This document shows, piece after piece, positions 47,914 through 56,964 of a stretch of 64,000 nucleotides of DNA. Position numbers and translations under genes: made by a program. Position 1 is the stretch's first letter. Every line of letters begins with the position of its first letter. Source of the stretch: an uncultured cyanobacterium (GTDB lineage: Bacteria; Cyanobacteriota; Cyanobacteriia; Cyanobacteriales; Nostocaceae). The stretch spans positions 89,276-153,275 of the forward strand of contig CAINGU010000088.1 of NCBI GenBank assembly GCA_903848645.1, given 5' to 3'. The notes under the pieces were generated by a model, which did not search any database, was not told the origin of the DNA, and saw only the letters and a list, made by a program, of their open reading frames with translations.

Positions 47914-48303
47914 ATGAAACGTAATCAGCAACAAACTAAAGTTTTAGAAAAAGCGATGGAATATCAAGGTCAGGAAAATCCAATTAAACGGAAACGTAAT
48001 CAACAAGAAACCAAAGCTTTGGAAAAAGTTATGGGATATCAAGATAAAGTACGATTAATGGTACTCGAAGTTTTAAGAGAGGAAACTGGACGAGAACTCG
48101 CTGCTAAAGCCCGGTTTAATCAAGAAGAATTCGACTGGAACGAACACAACACAGAGTTTCGTCTGGACTATGCTGATACTCCAATCAATGAACTGTTAGC
48201 TTACGCTAAACGTTTCTATGGATTAAAGGATTTGGATGCAGTGCGCGAGCGACGCAAGGCTCACAAACAACAACGTGCAGCTAGATTTGCTGAAGCATCT
48301 TAA
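47914..48303 (+). CDS. Small plasmid protein (paralogue 2), 129 aa
   Basis: Contains an internal N-terminal duplication (KRNQQQTKVLEKAMEYQ and KRNQQETKALEKVMGYQ) and the same core as the 47286 gene (DKVRLMVLEVLREETGRELAAKARFNQEEFDWNEHNTEFRLDYADTPINELLAYAKRFYGLKDL). It lacks the acidic tail. Function unknown. Confidence 0.6.
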   Translation: MKRNQQQTKVLEKAMEYQGQENPIKRKRNQQETKALEKVMGYQDKVRLMVLEVLREETGRELAAKARFNQEEFDWNEHNTEFRLDYADTPINELLAYAKRFYGLKDLDAVRERRKAHKQQRAARFAEAS

Positions 48304-48325
48304 GTATCTACTTCTGAAAACAGCA

Positions 48326-48353
48326 ACCCCACATTTAAGTGGGGTAACTTTTT
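48326..48353 (+). terminator. Rho-independent terminator
   Basis: ACCCCAC-ATTTAA-GTGGGGT followed by AACTTTTTG, after the 129-aa gene. Confidence 0.85.
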
Positions 48354-48528
48354 GCCCACCCACCCTTACCCATAAAAACTGTATTTTCGAGGCTAAATTC
48401 GCATAACCACACCTGAACGGACGGACACCACTACCGTTACAAAAATTAAATTTACTTAATATTTCGTTACGATAAGGGCATTGAGAGAAAAAACAAACTT
48501 CTCAATGCCCATGTCACAGGTAAACGCC

Positions 48529-49653
48529 ATGAATAGCACAATTCGGGTTGGCAACCTCTTTGGAATACCTTTCTATATACATCCTTCCTGGTTTTTAGTT
48601 CTAGGTTTGGTAACTTGGAGCTATAGCAGTGGACTAGCGGCACAATTTCCCCAATTAGGTGGAGGATTGCCTTTGGTACTGGGATTGATGACGGCGCTAC
48701 TGTTATTCGGCTCAGTTGTCGCCCATGAATTAGGACACAGCTTTGTCGCTATTCGCCAAGGAATTGATGTTAAATCAATTACACTATTTATATTTGGTGG
48801 ACTGGCAAGTTTAGAAAAAGAATCGCCAACTCCAGGAGCAGCTTTTTGGGTAGCTATTGCCGGACCAATAGTTAGTTTGATGCTATTTGCTACAGCGACA
48901 ACAGTTGGTTTTGCGACTGCTGCATCTGGACCGTTGGCTGCTATCCTGGGTCTACTGGCTTCTGTTAATTTGACCTTAGCTCTATTTAACCTCATTCCTG
49001 GCTTGCCTTTGGATGGGGGTAATATCCTAAAAGCAATAGTTTGGAAAATCACTGGTAAATCCTATAAAGGAGTGGTTGTTGCCAGCCGAATTGGACAAAT
49101 CTTTGGTTGGTTAGCGATCGCTTCTGGTTTAATTCCTCTACTATTGTTGGGTAGCTTTGGTAACTTCTGGAACTTGTTAATCGGCTTCTTTTTGCTACAA
49201 AATGCTGGTAATGCTGCCCAATTTGCGAGAGTGCAAGAAAAACTCACAGGTTTAACAGCAGCGGATGCTGTAACGAACGATAGCCCGATTGTCAAAGCGA
49301 ATTTGAGTTTAAGAGAGTTTGCTGATCAACATCTCTTAAATGCTCAGGAATACCGTCAGTTTTTGGTGACAGATGAGCAAGGACAATTGTTAGGAGCAAT
49401 ATCAGTTGATGACTTGCGAACTATCCCGAATACATTGTGGGCAGAAACTCAAGTTCTCAAAGTCATGAAACCAATTGAGCAGTCTAGCACTGTACAATCG
49501 GATCAACCGTTGCTAGAAGTAGTACAGTTACTCGAAACACAAAAATTATCAGCACTGACTGTAATTCGTGAAAATGGTTTTCTGGTTGGTATTTTAGAAA
49601 AAGCTGCAATTATCAACTTACTTCAGAAGAAAGTACAAACAAAATTTGCATAA
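48529..49653 (+). CDS. Site-2-type (M50) membrane metalloprotease with CBS region
   Basis: The track start (TTG 48481) and ATGs at 48505, 48511 and 48529 are all possible; MNSTIRVGNLFGIPFYIHPSWFL at 48529 matches family N-termini. Four to six membrane helices are visible. Zinc ligands are VVAHELGHSFVAIRQG (HExxH) and LIPGLPLDGGNILKA (NPDG-like Asp). Residues 245-370 form a CBS-like pair (SPIVKANLSLREFADQHLL ... VLKVMKPIEQSSTVQSDQPLLEVVQLLETQKLSALTV). Such proteases cut membrane proteins in stress signalling. Confidence 0.88.
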   Translation: MNSTIRVGNLFGIPFYIHPSWFLVLGLVTWSYSSGLAAQFPQLGGGLPLVLGLMTALLLFGSVVAHELGHSFVAIRQGIDVKSITLFIFGGLASLEKESPTPGAAFWVAIAGPIVSLMLFATATTVGFATAASGPLAAILGLLASVNLTLALFNLIPGLPLDGGNILKAIVWKITGKSYKGVVVASRIGQIFGWLAIASGLIPLLLLGSFGNFWNLLIGFFLLQNAGNAAQFARVQEKLTGLTAADAVTNDSPIVKANLSLREFADQHLLNAQEYRQFLVTDEQGQLLGAISVDDLRTIPNTLWAETQVLKVMKPIEQSSTVQSDQPLLEVVQLLETQKLSALTVIRENGFLVGILEKAAIINLLQKKVQTKFA

Positions 49654-49672
49654 CCTCTTCAATTCTCCAAAT

Positions 49673-49717
49673 AAAAACTCAAAATTGCCTTGAAAAGAAA
49701 GCAGTTTTGAGTTTTTA
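49673..49717. terminator. Bidirectional terminator after the M50 protease
   Basis: AAAAACTCAAAA and TTTTGAGTTTTT form a twelve-pair stem. It lies 20 bp after the protease stop codon and before the convergent lipoprotein gene. Confidence 0.8.
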
Positions 49718-49786
49718 TGTTTGTAGACAAATATTCAGAATACAGAATATCGTGCTACAAGTTAGAACAAACATATCGCTGAAAAA

Positions 49787-50341
49787 TCACTTTTTCTTCA
49801 CAGGTACAGGTAGAGGCTCACAACCAACACCACCAAATGTGGCAATTCTTCGAGTAGAAAACTGACTGGTCATTAAATTGTAAATCTGCTGATTAGACAG
49901 TTGAGTTTTGTTAATTTCAATTGTTGGTTTCGTTTTCCCCTTATTGACATAAATCAGCATATCTGCCCAATAAAACCGTGGTTCGGAAGGTTTGGAATAA
50001 ACAGGATAACAGCCTTTAGAACTAATCGCTAATTTATGATCTACAGCAGACATTGATCCCAGAGGAATACCAGTCTGAACCAATTTCGCTGCTTCTATTG
50101 GTCCCCACAAACGCAGATTGTCCTTGATGCAGCGTTTACCATCTTTAACTGGGGCAATGATATTCCCACAAACTTTTACCTCAACATCATACATTGGTGG
50201 GTAATTAGGTACAGAGGGAGTTTGTGCTTTGGCAGTAATGCTTTGGCTATTAGTGCTTAAATCAACACTTGCATTGGTGCAAGCTGCTAAAATTCCGCCT
50301 ATTACTAATAGCCAAGTTGTGCGAAGTTTACGGCTCATCAT
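49787..50341 (-). CDS. Putative lipoprotein, 184 aa
   Basis: The ATG at 50341 follows AGGAGTGAAATCA; the track start is an upstream TTG. MMSRKLRTTWLLVIGGILAAC is a lipoprotein signal with lipobox ILAAC. The mature part contains four further cysteines (KVCGN, KRCIKD, SKGCYP, GVGCEP), suggesting disulfides, and ends in PVPVKKK. It probably sits at the cell envelope, perhaps in conjugation. Function unknown. Confidence 0.68.
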   Translation of the reverse strand: MMSRKLRTTWLLVIGGILAACTNASVDLSTNSQSITAKAQTPSVPNYPPMYDVEVKVCGNIIAPVKDGKRCIKDNLRLWGPIEAAKLVQTGIPLGSMSAVDHKLAISSKGCYPVYSKPSEPRFYWADMLIYVNKGKTKPTIEINKTQLSNQQIYNLMTSQFSTRRIATFGGVGCEPLPVPVKKK

Positions 50342-50373
50342 TGATTTCACTCCTATTTTAGAATTAAACAACT

Positions 50374-50470
50374 AATATCAAATCCGGTTAAATGTACATA
50401 ATTTCAATCCTGAAATAACAGGGGTTGTAGCTCGTTTTTAGTGCGGTTGTTCTTACGGATTTGATATCAA
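50374..50470. repeat. MITE with ATATCAAATCCG inverted repeats
   Basis: ATATCAAATCCG near 50373-50385 is mirrored by CGGATTTGATAT near 50456-50468. About 95 bp in total with no coding capacity, between the lipoprotein and the 260-aa gene. Confidence 0.7.
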
Positions 50471-50472
50471 AA

Positions 50473-51255
50473 CTAATTTTTTGATTGAGAAACAAACTTA
50501 CGTTGATTAAGAGGTTGCACCCAAAGAGTACAAAAACCTGATACGGCTTTTTTGCTGCTTGCTCCCATTTCTAAAGTTACCCCTAAGCGTTTTACTTCCT
50601 TCGTACAAGTCAATTGACCAGCACTATCTCGACTCAATAAATCTCGATTCCATTCCATGAAATTACGAGCAAACTTACCTTCATTAGTGGTTGTCCATGC
50701 CAAAGCATTAGCTTCTTGTTGAGTCAATTGGCGTGAACCAGTCGGGTCTAAATTGCTAGATTGATACCAAAGCATTGCCCCTATACCCAGGAGTCCACCC
50801 ACTGTTGCGGTAATCAATAAGAGTATTCCAGCAACAATTAATGAAGGAACTGAATGAATAGCACGCTCAAATTCTGTATGCTTAATTAATGTCGTGACTG
50901 CATGAGCGATCGCTTTCTGCTGTCCTTTGACTGCTGCTTTTTCATAGCTTTGCAGATGCTCATAAAGTTGGGTTTGCCACTGGTCAAACATTGTCTCCAT
51001 TTCTTGAGGACTGTCTTCTAACAACACTTGTAGTCTGCCAGTCGCAATCATCATTAGAAATGCTGGATCATCGGGGTCAAGTCCGGTTTGAACAACTATT
51101 TCCCAAACCCTCGCTTTAAAAGCATCATCCTTACCACGAATTGCTAAGTCTAGTAAAGTAGGGTAAGGAATTCGACTTAAACCTCTACCTCTAGCAGCGA
51201 CTGAATCCAAAAAATCATCATCTAAATCGAGTTCTTCGGTGTGAGAATTCTTCAT
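50473..51255 (-). CDS. Single-pass membrane protein of the segregation operon, 260 aa
   Basis: Residues 1-140 are soluble and helical (RIPYPTLLDLAIRGKDDAFKARVWEIVVQTGLDPDDPAFLMMIATGRLQVLLEDSPQEMETMFDQWQTQLYEHL). One membrane helix lies near 150-172 (SLIVAGILLLITATVGGLLGIGAML). The C-terminal part is probably external. It lies 81 bp downstream of the ParA-like gene. It may belong to a cyanobacterial plasmid DUF family (DUF6753-like, from memory). Confidence 0.6.
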   Translation of the reverse strand: MKNSHTEELDLDDDFLDSVAARGRGLSRIPYPTLLDLAIRGKDDAFKARVWEIVVQTGLDPDDPAFLMMIATGRLQVLLEDSPQEMETMFDQWQTQLYEHLQSYEKAAVKGQQKAIAHAVTTLIKHTEFERAIHSVPSLIVAGILLLITATVGGLLGIGAMLWYQSSNLDPTGSRQLTQQEANALAWTTTNEGKFARNFMEWNRDLLSRDSAGQLTCTKEVKRLGVTLEMGASSKKAVSGFCTLWVQPLNQRKFVSQSKN

Positions 51256-51336
51256 AGGATAACTGGGTAATTAGGAAACGAGCGAGTCTATGACTAAAGC
51301 CAGACTCCGCTATTAGATTGAAGAGTGTTAAATAGG

Positions 51337-52107
51337 TTATTTCTTGGTAGCGACTTTGCCATTAGTATTAGAACTATCAGCTTTTTCTGACGGTGGAGTA
51401 ATTGAAGCTGCTGGTAGATTCCAAATTTTAGCTTTTTCAATTTCCTCACAAGCTTTTTTGAGAAAACTGTGCAGTCTCTGCTTACCTAATATTCCTAATT
51501 CTCCATAATCTTTAGCCTGAGAAAAATTTATCCGATGGGCATCAAGGAGATCCCGTTCTCGATAACTAAACTTGGGAAAGTCAATGACTGCTACTTTATA
51601 AGCCTTAATTAAATCCTGTAAATCTTCACGTCCATCTATGTGTTTCCAATCATCGCATAAACCAAAGTTACGGACAAATATATGTTTAATATTTTTTTCA
51701 AATCTTTGAAGAGATTGCATAAATAACTGCACACTATCATATCCTCCACTACAAACAAACCATTTATTTATCTTGACTTTATTTTTGCCAGTAATTTCTA
51801 GAATTTGATTACGCTCAATCCAATCAGTTACGGCTGGGTAGACTTGAGCAGGTAAATTGACAATTACAGAATTTGTCAGTGCCAAATTAAAGATTTCATC
51901 AGCTTCGTAAGCTTTGCGCTCTGATTCACTAAAAATGGCTGTTTTATGATTGTCTGGGTAAAATGCACCTACGTCTGGATTACTTTGGTCTGCTTCCACC
52001 AACTCATAAAGTAATTTATTGTCAATGCAGTATTGCACCATGACTCTGGCAAATAAAGACTTGCCAACACCACCTTTTTCACCATCAATGAAGTGAATTG
52101 TAGCCAT
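51337..52107 (-). CDS. ParA/MobD-like P-loop ATPase
   Basis: 256 aa. Start MATIHFIDGEKGGVGKSLFARVMVQYC has the KGGxGKS deviant Walker A; LYELVEADQSNPDVGAFYP takes the Walker B position and VIVNLPAQV follows. It resembles MobD-type mobilization ATPases more than chromosomal ParA. The alanine-rich C-terminus is disordered. It lies in the operon with the ParM-like and 183-aa genes and could connect segregation to transfer. Confidence 0.78.
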   Translation of the reverse strand: MATIHFIDGEKGGVGKSLFARVMVQYCIDNKLLYELVEADQSNPDVGAFYPDNHKTAIFSESERKAYEADEIFNLALTNSVIVNLPAQVYPAVTDWIERNQILEITGKNKVKINKWFVCSGGYDSVQLFMQSLQRFEKNIKHIFVRNFGLCDDWKHIDGREDLQDLIKAYKVAVIDFPKFSYRERDLLDAHRINFSQAKDYGELGILGKQRLHSFLKKACEEIEKAKIWNLPAASITPPSEKADSSNTNGKVATKK

Positions 52108-52254
52108 CTTATTCTCTCCTTTGTGATTTGACTAACTGTGCATTCATATAGGAATCTGGTTTGAATTTTGAAAATATGCTGAGACTTAAATCTCTGTCTA
52201 AACAGGGTTTTATCTGAAAAACAGGTCAGAAATTTAATAGAGTCCTATAGATGC

Positions 52255-52806
52255 TTAAATATCTGTAAACATATCATTATTGTCATCATAAAAAGACCCT
52301 TTACCAGGAATGAAAGAATCAGAATCAATTTGATTTTTTGCCTGATTACTATTACTTTGGTATTGGCTACTACTATCATCATTACTACTGGAATTACCAG
52401 CATCTGAATCGAACATAGTAGCCATTGTCTGAGGATTAGTTATCGTACTTATAGGTACAGCTAAAACATCACTTGATTTGTGTGGTAATCCTAATTCCAT
52501 TCGCAAATAAGCTAGGTGTTGCTCTAGGGCATGACAACAAATCAACCCTATCCGATGCACTTCTTGATCACTAATATCTACACCTGTATTTACTTGGGCT
52601 TTGTATGCTAATGGCAACCAGCATATTCTAATTGCTTGTAATACCATTTCTTTACCAGTTTGTGCTTTATTTCCCTGTTGTAAATATGCAATTAGTTTCC
52701 CATCTACAGTATTTGCCAGAGGACGATATCGAAAACTAAAATCTTCCTTTTGTCTGTTGTGTTGTCTATTAGGGTCATGATTTTTAGGTAATTTATTATT
52801 AGTCAT
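52255..52806 (-). CDS. Partner protein of the ParM-like filament, 183 aa
   Basis: The gene starts 2 bp after the stop of the ParM-like gene. Residues 25-115 are helical (FRYRPLANTVDGKLIAYLQQGNKAQTGKEMVLQAIRICWLPLAYKAQ ... RIGLICCHALEQHLAYLRMELGLP); the tail is Ser/Asn/Gln/Asp-rich. In ParM/StbA systems the second gene encodes the adaptor that binds centromere repeats. That role is likely here from position. Confidence 0.6.
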   Translation of the reverse strand: MTNNKLPKNHDPNRQHNRQKEDFSFRYRPLANTVDGKLIAYLQQGNKAQTGKEMVLQAIRICWLPLAYKAQVNTGVDISDQEVHRIGLICCHALEQHLAYLRMELGLPHKSSDVLAVPISTITNPQTMATMFDSDAGNSSSNDDSSSQYQSNSNQAKNQIDSDSFIPGKGSFYDDNNDMFTDI

Positions 52807-52808
52807 AT

Positions 52809-53963
52809 TTATGCCACTTTCTCCATTTGCGCTCTAAATCGCATAAACAAGCCAAAAGCATCAATTAACCTAAAGGACAAAGCTTCTTGTTCTCGGAAAC
52901 TATGGTAATAATCATTATTGGCATTCTTGAAAGCTGCTTGCACCTGCTGCTGTAAATCCGTACCCCAATAAGTGGGAATTTCTTGAAAACATTCTTGTAA
53001 TTCTTGCTCTAAGTACAAAGCTGCACCACCACTCAAAATCACTTCGTTGACCGCAGGTAAAGTTGATTCCAGCCAATCGTAAAGCCTAGACCAATACTCA
53101 GATTTAGCAGTCGCAATGGCATTAACAATCATCTGCAACTCATAATCAATGTTTTTTGCGTCTCTACTTTTAACCAAAGCACGAATCGCTTGGTTATTTG
53201 CTGTGATATCTGAACCGGCTGCATAGATAGCAGCAGTCAAAGTGGTGGCATCTTGTCCAGATGTGCGTTCAATTACCCGTTTTACCATTTGGTGGAAACC
53301 CAACCCATTGGTGTAACCCGCTGTCATCTTCCCTCGTTCAAATAAGAGCAGACTGGTATTGCGATGCCCAAACATCAGCACGGCAATGGTTTGGGAGTTA
53401 AACCATTCTTTCCCATTCTGGCGTTGGCGAATCATGGCTAATCCCGCACCTTCAGGCAGACACTCGAATCGTTCCAGTTTTACCCGCAACCTTTGACCCC
53501 GAAATTTAAAATCTTTGAGTGCTACCCGCAACTGTTCTTCAAAGGCTTGGCGATTTTGATATTCTCCATAGGGTAATAGTGAGGTAAGCGATAGTGAAAA
53601 TCGGTTTGGCAATTTATTGTGTTGAGCGATCGCACCAATTACTGCTAGAGCTTTGTCAATTGAAGTTTCGTACTTGAGTTTATCTAGTCTGGCGGATGCT
53701 GAAAACTGACGTGCCAGGAATCCAACTACTGTACATTGTGTATCACCATCTACCGCACAAGACACCCAAGCTTCATCTACTGGTTTAGAAGATTCCAGAC
53801 CCTTGCGACTTGACATATAAGCGTCAATCGAACTTTGGGGCAACTTCAGCATTTCTGGTTCCATTGTCATTAAACATGGTTGGCCTTCAGTTGCTAGTTC
53901 GTAAACAATCTTGGTCAAGGAAGCACCAGGGTCAAAACTGACTATCAGGTTTGACATTGACAT
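52809..53963 (-). CDS. ParM/StbA-like actin-fold segregation ATPase
   Basis: 384 aa. The phosphate-1 loop IVSFDPGASLTKIVYE opens the actin-like fold; AVLMFGHRNTSLLLFERG is the phosphate-2 position, and EVILSGGAALYLEQEL the adenosine motif. The family forms filaments that push plasmids apart. The upstream region contains eight ACTCCA repeats (54150-54335), the expected centromere-like site. Operon order is ParM-like, adaptor, ParA-like, membrane protein. Confidence 0.82.
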   Translation of the reverse strand: MSMSNLIVSFDPGASLTKIVYELATEGQPCLMTMEPEMLKLPQSSIDAYMSSRKGLESSKPVDEAWVSCAVDGDTQCTVVGFLARQFSASARLDKLKYETSIDKALAVIGAIAQHNKLPNRFSLSLTSLLPYGEYQNRQAFEEQLRVALKDFKFRGQRLRVKLERFECLPEGAGLAMIRQRQNGKEWFNSQTIAVLMFGHRNTSLLLFERGKMTAGYTNGLGFHQMVKRVIERTSGQDATTLTAAIYAAGSDITANNQAIRALVKSRDAKNIDYELQMIVNAIATAKSEYWSRLYDWLESTLPAVNEVILSGGAALYLEQELQECFQEIPTYWGTDLQQQVQAAFKNANNDYYHSFREQEALSFRLIDAFGLFMRFRAQMEKVA

Positions 53964-54143
53964 TAGCTGTGGTTATACGTAAAAGCTGCTTTTAACTTAA
54001 ATCCAAATATTGCTTATGAACATCACTCTATTGACTATTTTTTTGCTGCAAATTTTAGCCAGTTGGTTATTTTTTTCACAATCGTTGTTCAATTCTTGGC
54101 TTTTCTGTTAATTTGATCCAGTTCTAAAAGTATGGCAATGCAA

Positions 54144-54340
54144 CGCCACTGGTACTCCAGTAGAACTCCACTGGAATTACACTCAACCGCCATTAAAACT
54201 CCAGTAAAACTCCACTCAACCGCCATTGTCTGCTGTTTGTATAGTTAGAAACTGTCAATAAAAAAGCTTGTTGATAATAATTTTGGCAGTGAAACTCCAC
54301 TCCTACTCCATTGGTACTCCACTGAAACTCCACTCATATT
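54144..54340. repeat. Iteron-like ACTCCACT repeats, candidate centromere
   Basis: At least eight ACTCCA(C/G/T)T units occur in 190 bp, two within longer duplications (ACTCAACCGCCATT). They precede the ParM-like gene by 190 bp. Direct repeats in this position are the parC/stbDR type of segregation site. Could also be iterons of an origin. Confidence 0.65.
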
Positions 54341-54440
54341 TTTGATTTGAGCAGACTAAAAAAACGTTTGGAGCATAGCAAGCCATGTCGCAATGTGCAT
54401 CTCTAGGATGCAAAAATTTTGTACTTTTCAGGGAAGCAGC

Positions 54441-54512
54441 GACAGACTTGCCCTCCTTTCACGGTTCCCCTACCTCAGTAGGTTAACCACCGTGACGGAG
54501 GGGAGGATGATA
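54441..54512. other. Large inverted repeat, oriT candidate
   Basis: CCCTCCTTTCACGGT is mirrored by ACCGTGACGGAGGG with loop CTACCTCAGTAGG, itself a small hairpin. It lies 190 bp upstream of mobC and the relaxase, where transfer origins are found. A nick site was not identified. Confidence 0.5.
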
Positions 54513-54600
54513 CGAAAAAAATCAAAACTCACAGGACTTGCCTTCACTCTCAATATACGAAAAAATCAAAACTCATAGGACTTGTATTCGCTTTCAATGC
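54510..54600. repeat. Two 44-bp direct repeats upstream of mobC
   Basis: TACGAAAAAAATCAAAACTCACAGGACTTG near 54512 and TACGAAAAAATCAAAACTCATAGGACTTG near 54556 are near-identical. They may be relaxosome or host-factor sites. The other sequence of the 739-bp gap shows no gene; the ORF at 54393 overlaps the hairpin and is rejected. Confidence 0.55.
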
Positions 54601-54702
54601 TGGATGTGAAATTCAAATCGAAAATAGCCATTTGGTTAATGACTAATTGACTTACATATTTCAAACTGGAAATAAAACATAATCTTTGCAATAAATTAAG
54701 CC

Positions 54703-55065
54703 ATGCCTCAAAAAGATCGCACAATTAGATTTCATATTTGCCTTACACCGCAAGAAAAAGAACAGGTGCGACAAATGGCAGCAGAAAATAGCTTGACGAT
54801 GGCAGAATTATTCCGTGCTAAGACTATCAAAAATAGATTACCCAGGCGTGTCACCAAAGTAGCAGGTCAAACTTACTGGGAATTGGGGAAAATAGGCAAT
54901 AACCTCAACCAAATAGCTAAAGCTATCAATACATCGGTACTCATGGGTGAGCCAGTGGTTGTTGATAGAGGATTGTTGGAACAGGTAAGAGATTTGGTGA
55001 AACAGGTGCGGCGAGAGATTACAGAAGTTGATTTAATCACTGATTTACAAGACGAGGAAGATTGA
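54703..55065 (+). CDS. MobC-like relaxosome accessory protein
   Basis: 120 aa. DRTIRFHICLTPQEKEQVRQMAAENSLTMAELFRAKTIKNRLPRR is a ribbon-helix-helix followed by a basic patch, and YWELGKIGNNLNQIAKAIN is the MobC signature helix. It would bind oriT and aid the relaxase. The last 72 bp including the stop are tandemly duplicated directly behind the gene. Confidence 0.9.
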   Translation: MPQKDRTIRFHICLTPQEKEQVRQMAAENSLTMAELFRAKTIKNRLPRRVTKVAGQTYWELGKIGNNLNQIAKAINTSVLMGEPVVVDRGLLEQVRDLVKQVRREITEVDLITDLQDEED

Positions 55066-55140
55066 TTTGTCAAACAAGTGCGGCGAGAAATTACGGAAGT
55101 TGATTTAACCACTGATTTACAAAATGAGGAAAATTGATTG
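54997..55140. repeat. Two tandem 72-bp repeats at the mobC/relaxase junction
   Basis: GTGAAACAGGTGCGGCGAGAGATTACAGAAG... (54997-55068) and GTCAAACAAGTGCGGCGAGAAATTACGGAAG... (55069-55140) differ at about nine positions. The first copy contains the mobC stop and the second the relaxase start, so the duplication has moved the two genes apart while keeping the junction sequence. Confidence 0.85.
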
Positions 55141-56927
55141 GTAAACAGGTTAAAGGTAAAAGTTTTATCAAATTGCTCAAATACCTTTTTGGCAAGGAAG
55201 GAGCAAGACAAATTGGTGGCAATATGGACGAAACAACCCCACGTTCATTAGCGGCTGAGTTGCAATTTTCTACACGCATTAACCCAAAAGTTACTAGAAA
55301 TGTTTATCATGCTTCTCTCAGCTTGACCCACAATGAGAGTTTAGATGATGACACTTGGCATGAAATCGCCCAGAAATATCTGCAAGCAATGGGTTTTACT
55401 ATGAACCAATATATCGTAGTGCGACACACTGACCGGACTCATGATCATGCACATATTGTTGCCAATCGTATTCGCTTAGATGGAACTACAGTTTCCGATA
55501 GCTGGGACTATCCTAGAAGCGAAGCTGTGATTCGCAAATTAGAAAAAGAATACAATTTGCAATCAGTAGAATCAAGCAAGAGAAAAGAGAATCGTAGTCC
55601 TACTACTGGTGAACGCAGACAACTTGCTAGAACTGGAGAGGAAAGTGTTAGAGTCAGACTTCAGGGATGTCTACGGCGGGCGTTGCGAACTGCTTGCAGC
55701 AGCGCTTCGCTATCGTTTGATGAGGCAACCCACTACCACCCAACTATGCCGGAGTTAATAGAGAAAGCGCAACAACAAGGTATTAATGTCTGCGTTGGTT
55801 ATACTCGCACAGGCAAAGTCAAAGGCATTAGTTACCAACTTGATGGCGTGGCTTTCAGTGGGACGCATCTTGGTAAAGCATATACTTTTCCCGGTTTACA
55901 AAAACATCTAGGTGTCAGCTATATTCCTAAGCGGGATGATCAACTCATCCAAAAACTGACAGAGCGAAATATTGAAAATGTTACATCCAATCAACCAAAC
56001 CAGGACGAGCAAGGCATTCAAGTTCAGGCAAATGTTGAAAATAGCACAATAAAAGTTGCTTCACCACTGGATAAGAAACACATTGAAATCGGGCAACCTG
56101 TTGAAAATTCCACACCAACAGTTGCTCAAAAACACAATGACAAACATCTTCAAATCCAACAAACAATTGACCATTCAACATCAAAAGTAAGAACAAAACA
56201 AGATGATGAACTCGTCCAAAGACTGACAGTGCAAACAGTTGACCATTCAACACCACCTATCAAGCAACCAAATTCTTCACCTACACCAGAACCAGCAAAC
56301 TGGGAACAAATACGCCTAAGTTTACACCAGCAGTACAATTTACCCAATTCTCTGCTCACAGAACTGTATCAAAAAGGTTGGCTATATCCCAGTAAAACAG
56401 GTCAACCAGTATTTGTAGAACGCACACTTGATGATATTCCCACTCAAGCCAAGCAGCTAGAACCAACAGGTGACTTCACTGCTATTCCTCTCAACTCTGA
56501 ACCTACGAAAAACGGTGGTTTTTGGATTGCTACGGATACCACAGTCAAAAGAGCAGTGCTACTGAGTGACCCTATCGAAGTTCTTTCTGTTATTGCCTTA
56601 GAATCAACTGTTGACAAAAGAAAGCGGCAACCAACATTGTATTGGAGTGTAGGCATGGAGAGAGAGTACAATGCCACAAGCGAACTGCTTGCAGCAGCAC
56701 CGAGCGATCGCTCTCAAATACCTTTAGAATTTTTACGCTCACTTGATACAGTGATCATCGCGGTTAAAGATAATGAGAATGAGGACTTGGTATCTGAGAT
56801 ATTAGCTGAACTACCACAGGCCAAACGAGTTTTTCCTGGTCAAGCGGGTTGGAATAAGCTGTTAACTGATAGTAAAATGCAACCCAAGCATAGCCAAATC
56901 CCACAACCTCAAGATTGGGAACTTTGA
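55134..56927 (+). CDS. MOB-type conjugative relaxase
   Basis: 597 aa, starting at a TTG ([18 protein letters not shown]) with GAGGAAAA before it; the preceding mobC duplicate ends at the same bases. The histidine triad is [17 protein letters not shown] (HxHxxxN) and the catalytic Tyr may be in [10 protein letters not shown] or NVYHASLSL. Residues 275-395 hold four diverged repeats of about 35 residues ((V/I)(E/D)(N/H)ST...VA..); the C-terminal 180 residues resemble a TOPRIM-like domain ([18 protein letters not shown] ... [15 protein letters not shown]). It nicks oriT and leads the strand to the VirD4 protein. Confidence 0.88.
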   Translation: MIGKQVKGKSFIKLLKYLFGKEGARQIGGNMDETTPRSLAAELQFSTRINPKVTRNVYHASLSLTHNESLDDDTWHEIAQKYLQAMGFTMNQYIVVRHTDRTHDHAHIVANRIRLDGTTVSDSWDYPRSEAVIRKLEKEYNLQSVESSKRKENRSPTTGERRQLARTGEESVRVRLQGCLRRALRTACSSASLSFDEATHYHPTMPELIEKAQQQGINVCVGYTRTGKVKGISYQLDGVAFSGTHLGKAYTFPGLQKHLGVSYIPKRDDQLIQKLTERNIENVTSNQPNQDEQGIQVQANVENSTIKVASPLDKKHIEIGQPVENSTPTVAQKHNDKHLQIQQTIDHSTSKVRTKQDDELVQRLTVQTVDHSTPPIKQPNSSPTPEPANWEQIRLSLHQQYNLPNSLLTELYQKGWLYPSKTGQPVFVERTLDDIPTQAKQLEPTGDFTAIPLNSEPTKNGGFWIATDTTVKRAVLLSDPIEVLSVIALESTVDKRKRQPTLYWSVGMEREYNATSELLAAAPSDRSQIPLEFLRSLDTVIIAVKDNENEDLVSEILAELPQAKRVFPGQAGWNKLLTDSKMQPKHSQIPQPQDWEL

Positions 56928-56964
56928 TATTATTCATCAGTGCATAGCCAAGCAACATAAACCC

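Noticed and set aside
54393-54578. 61-aa ORF upstream of mobC
   Set aside because: It crosses the oriT-like hairpin and the direct repeats and has no coding features.
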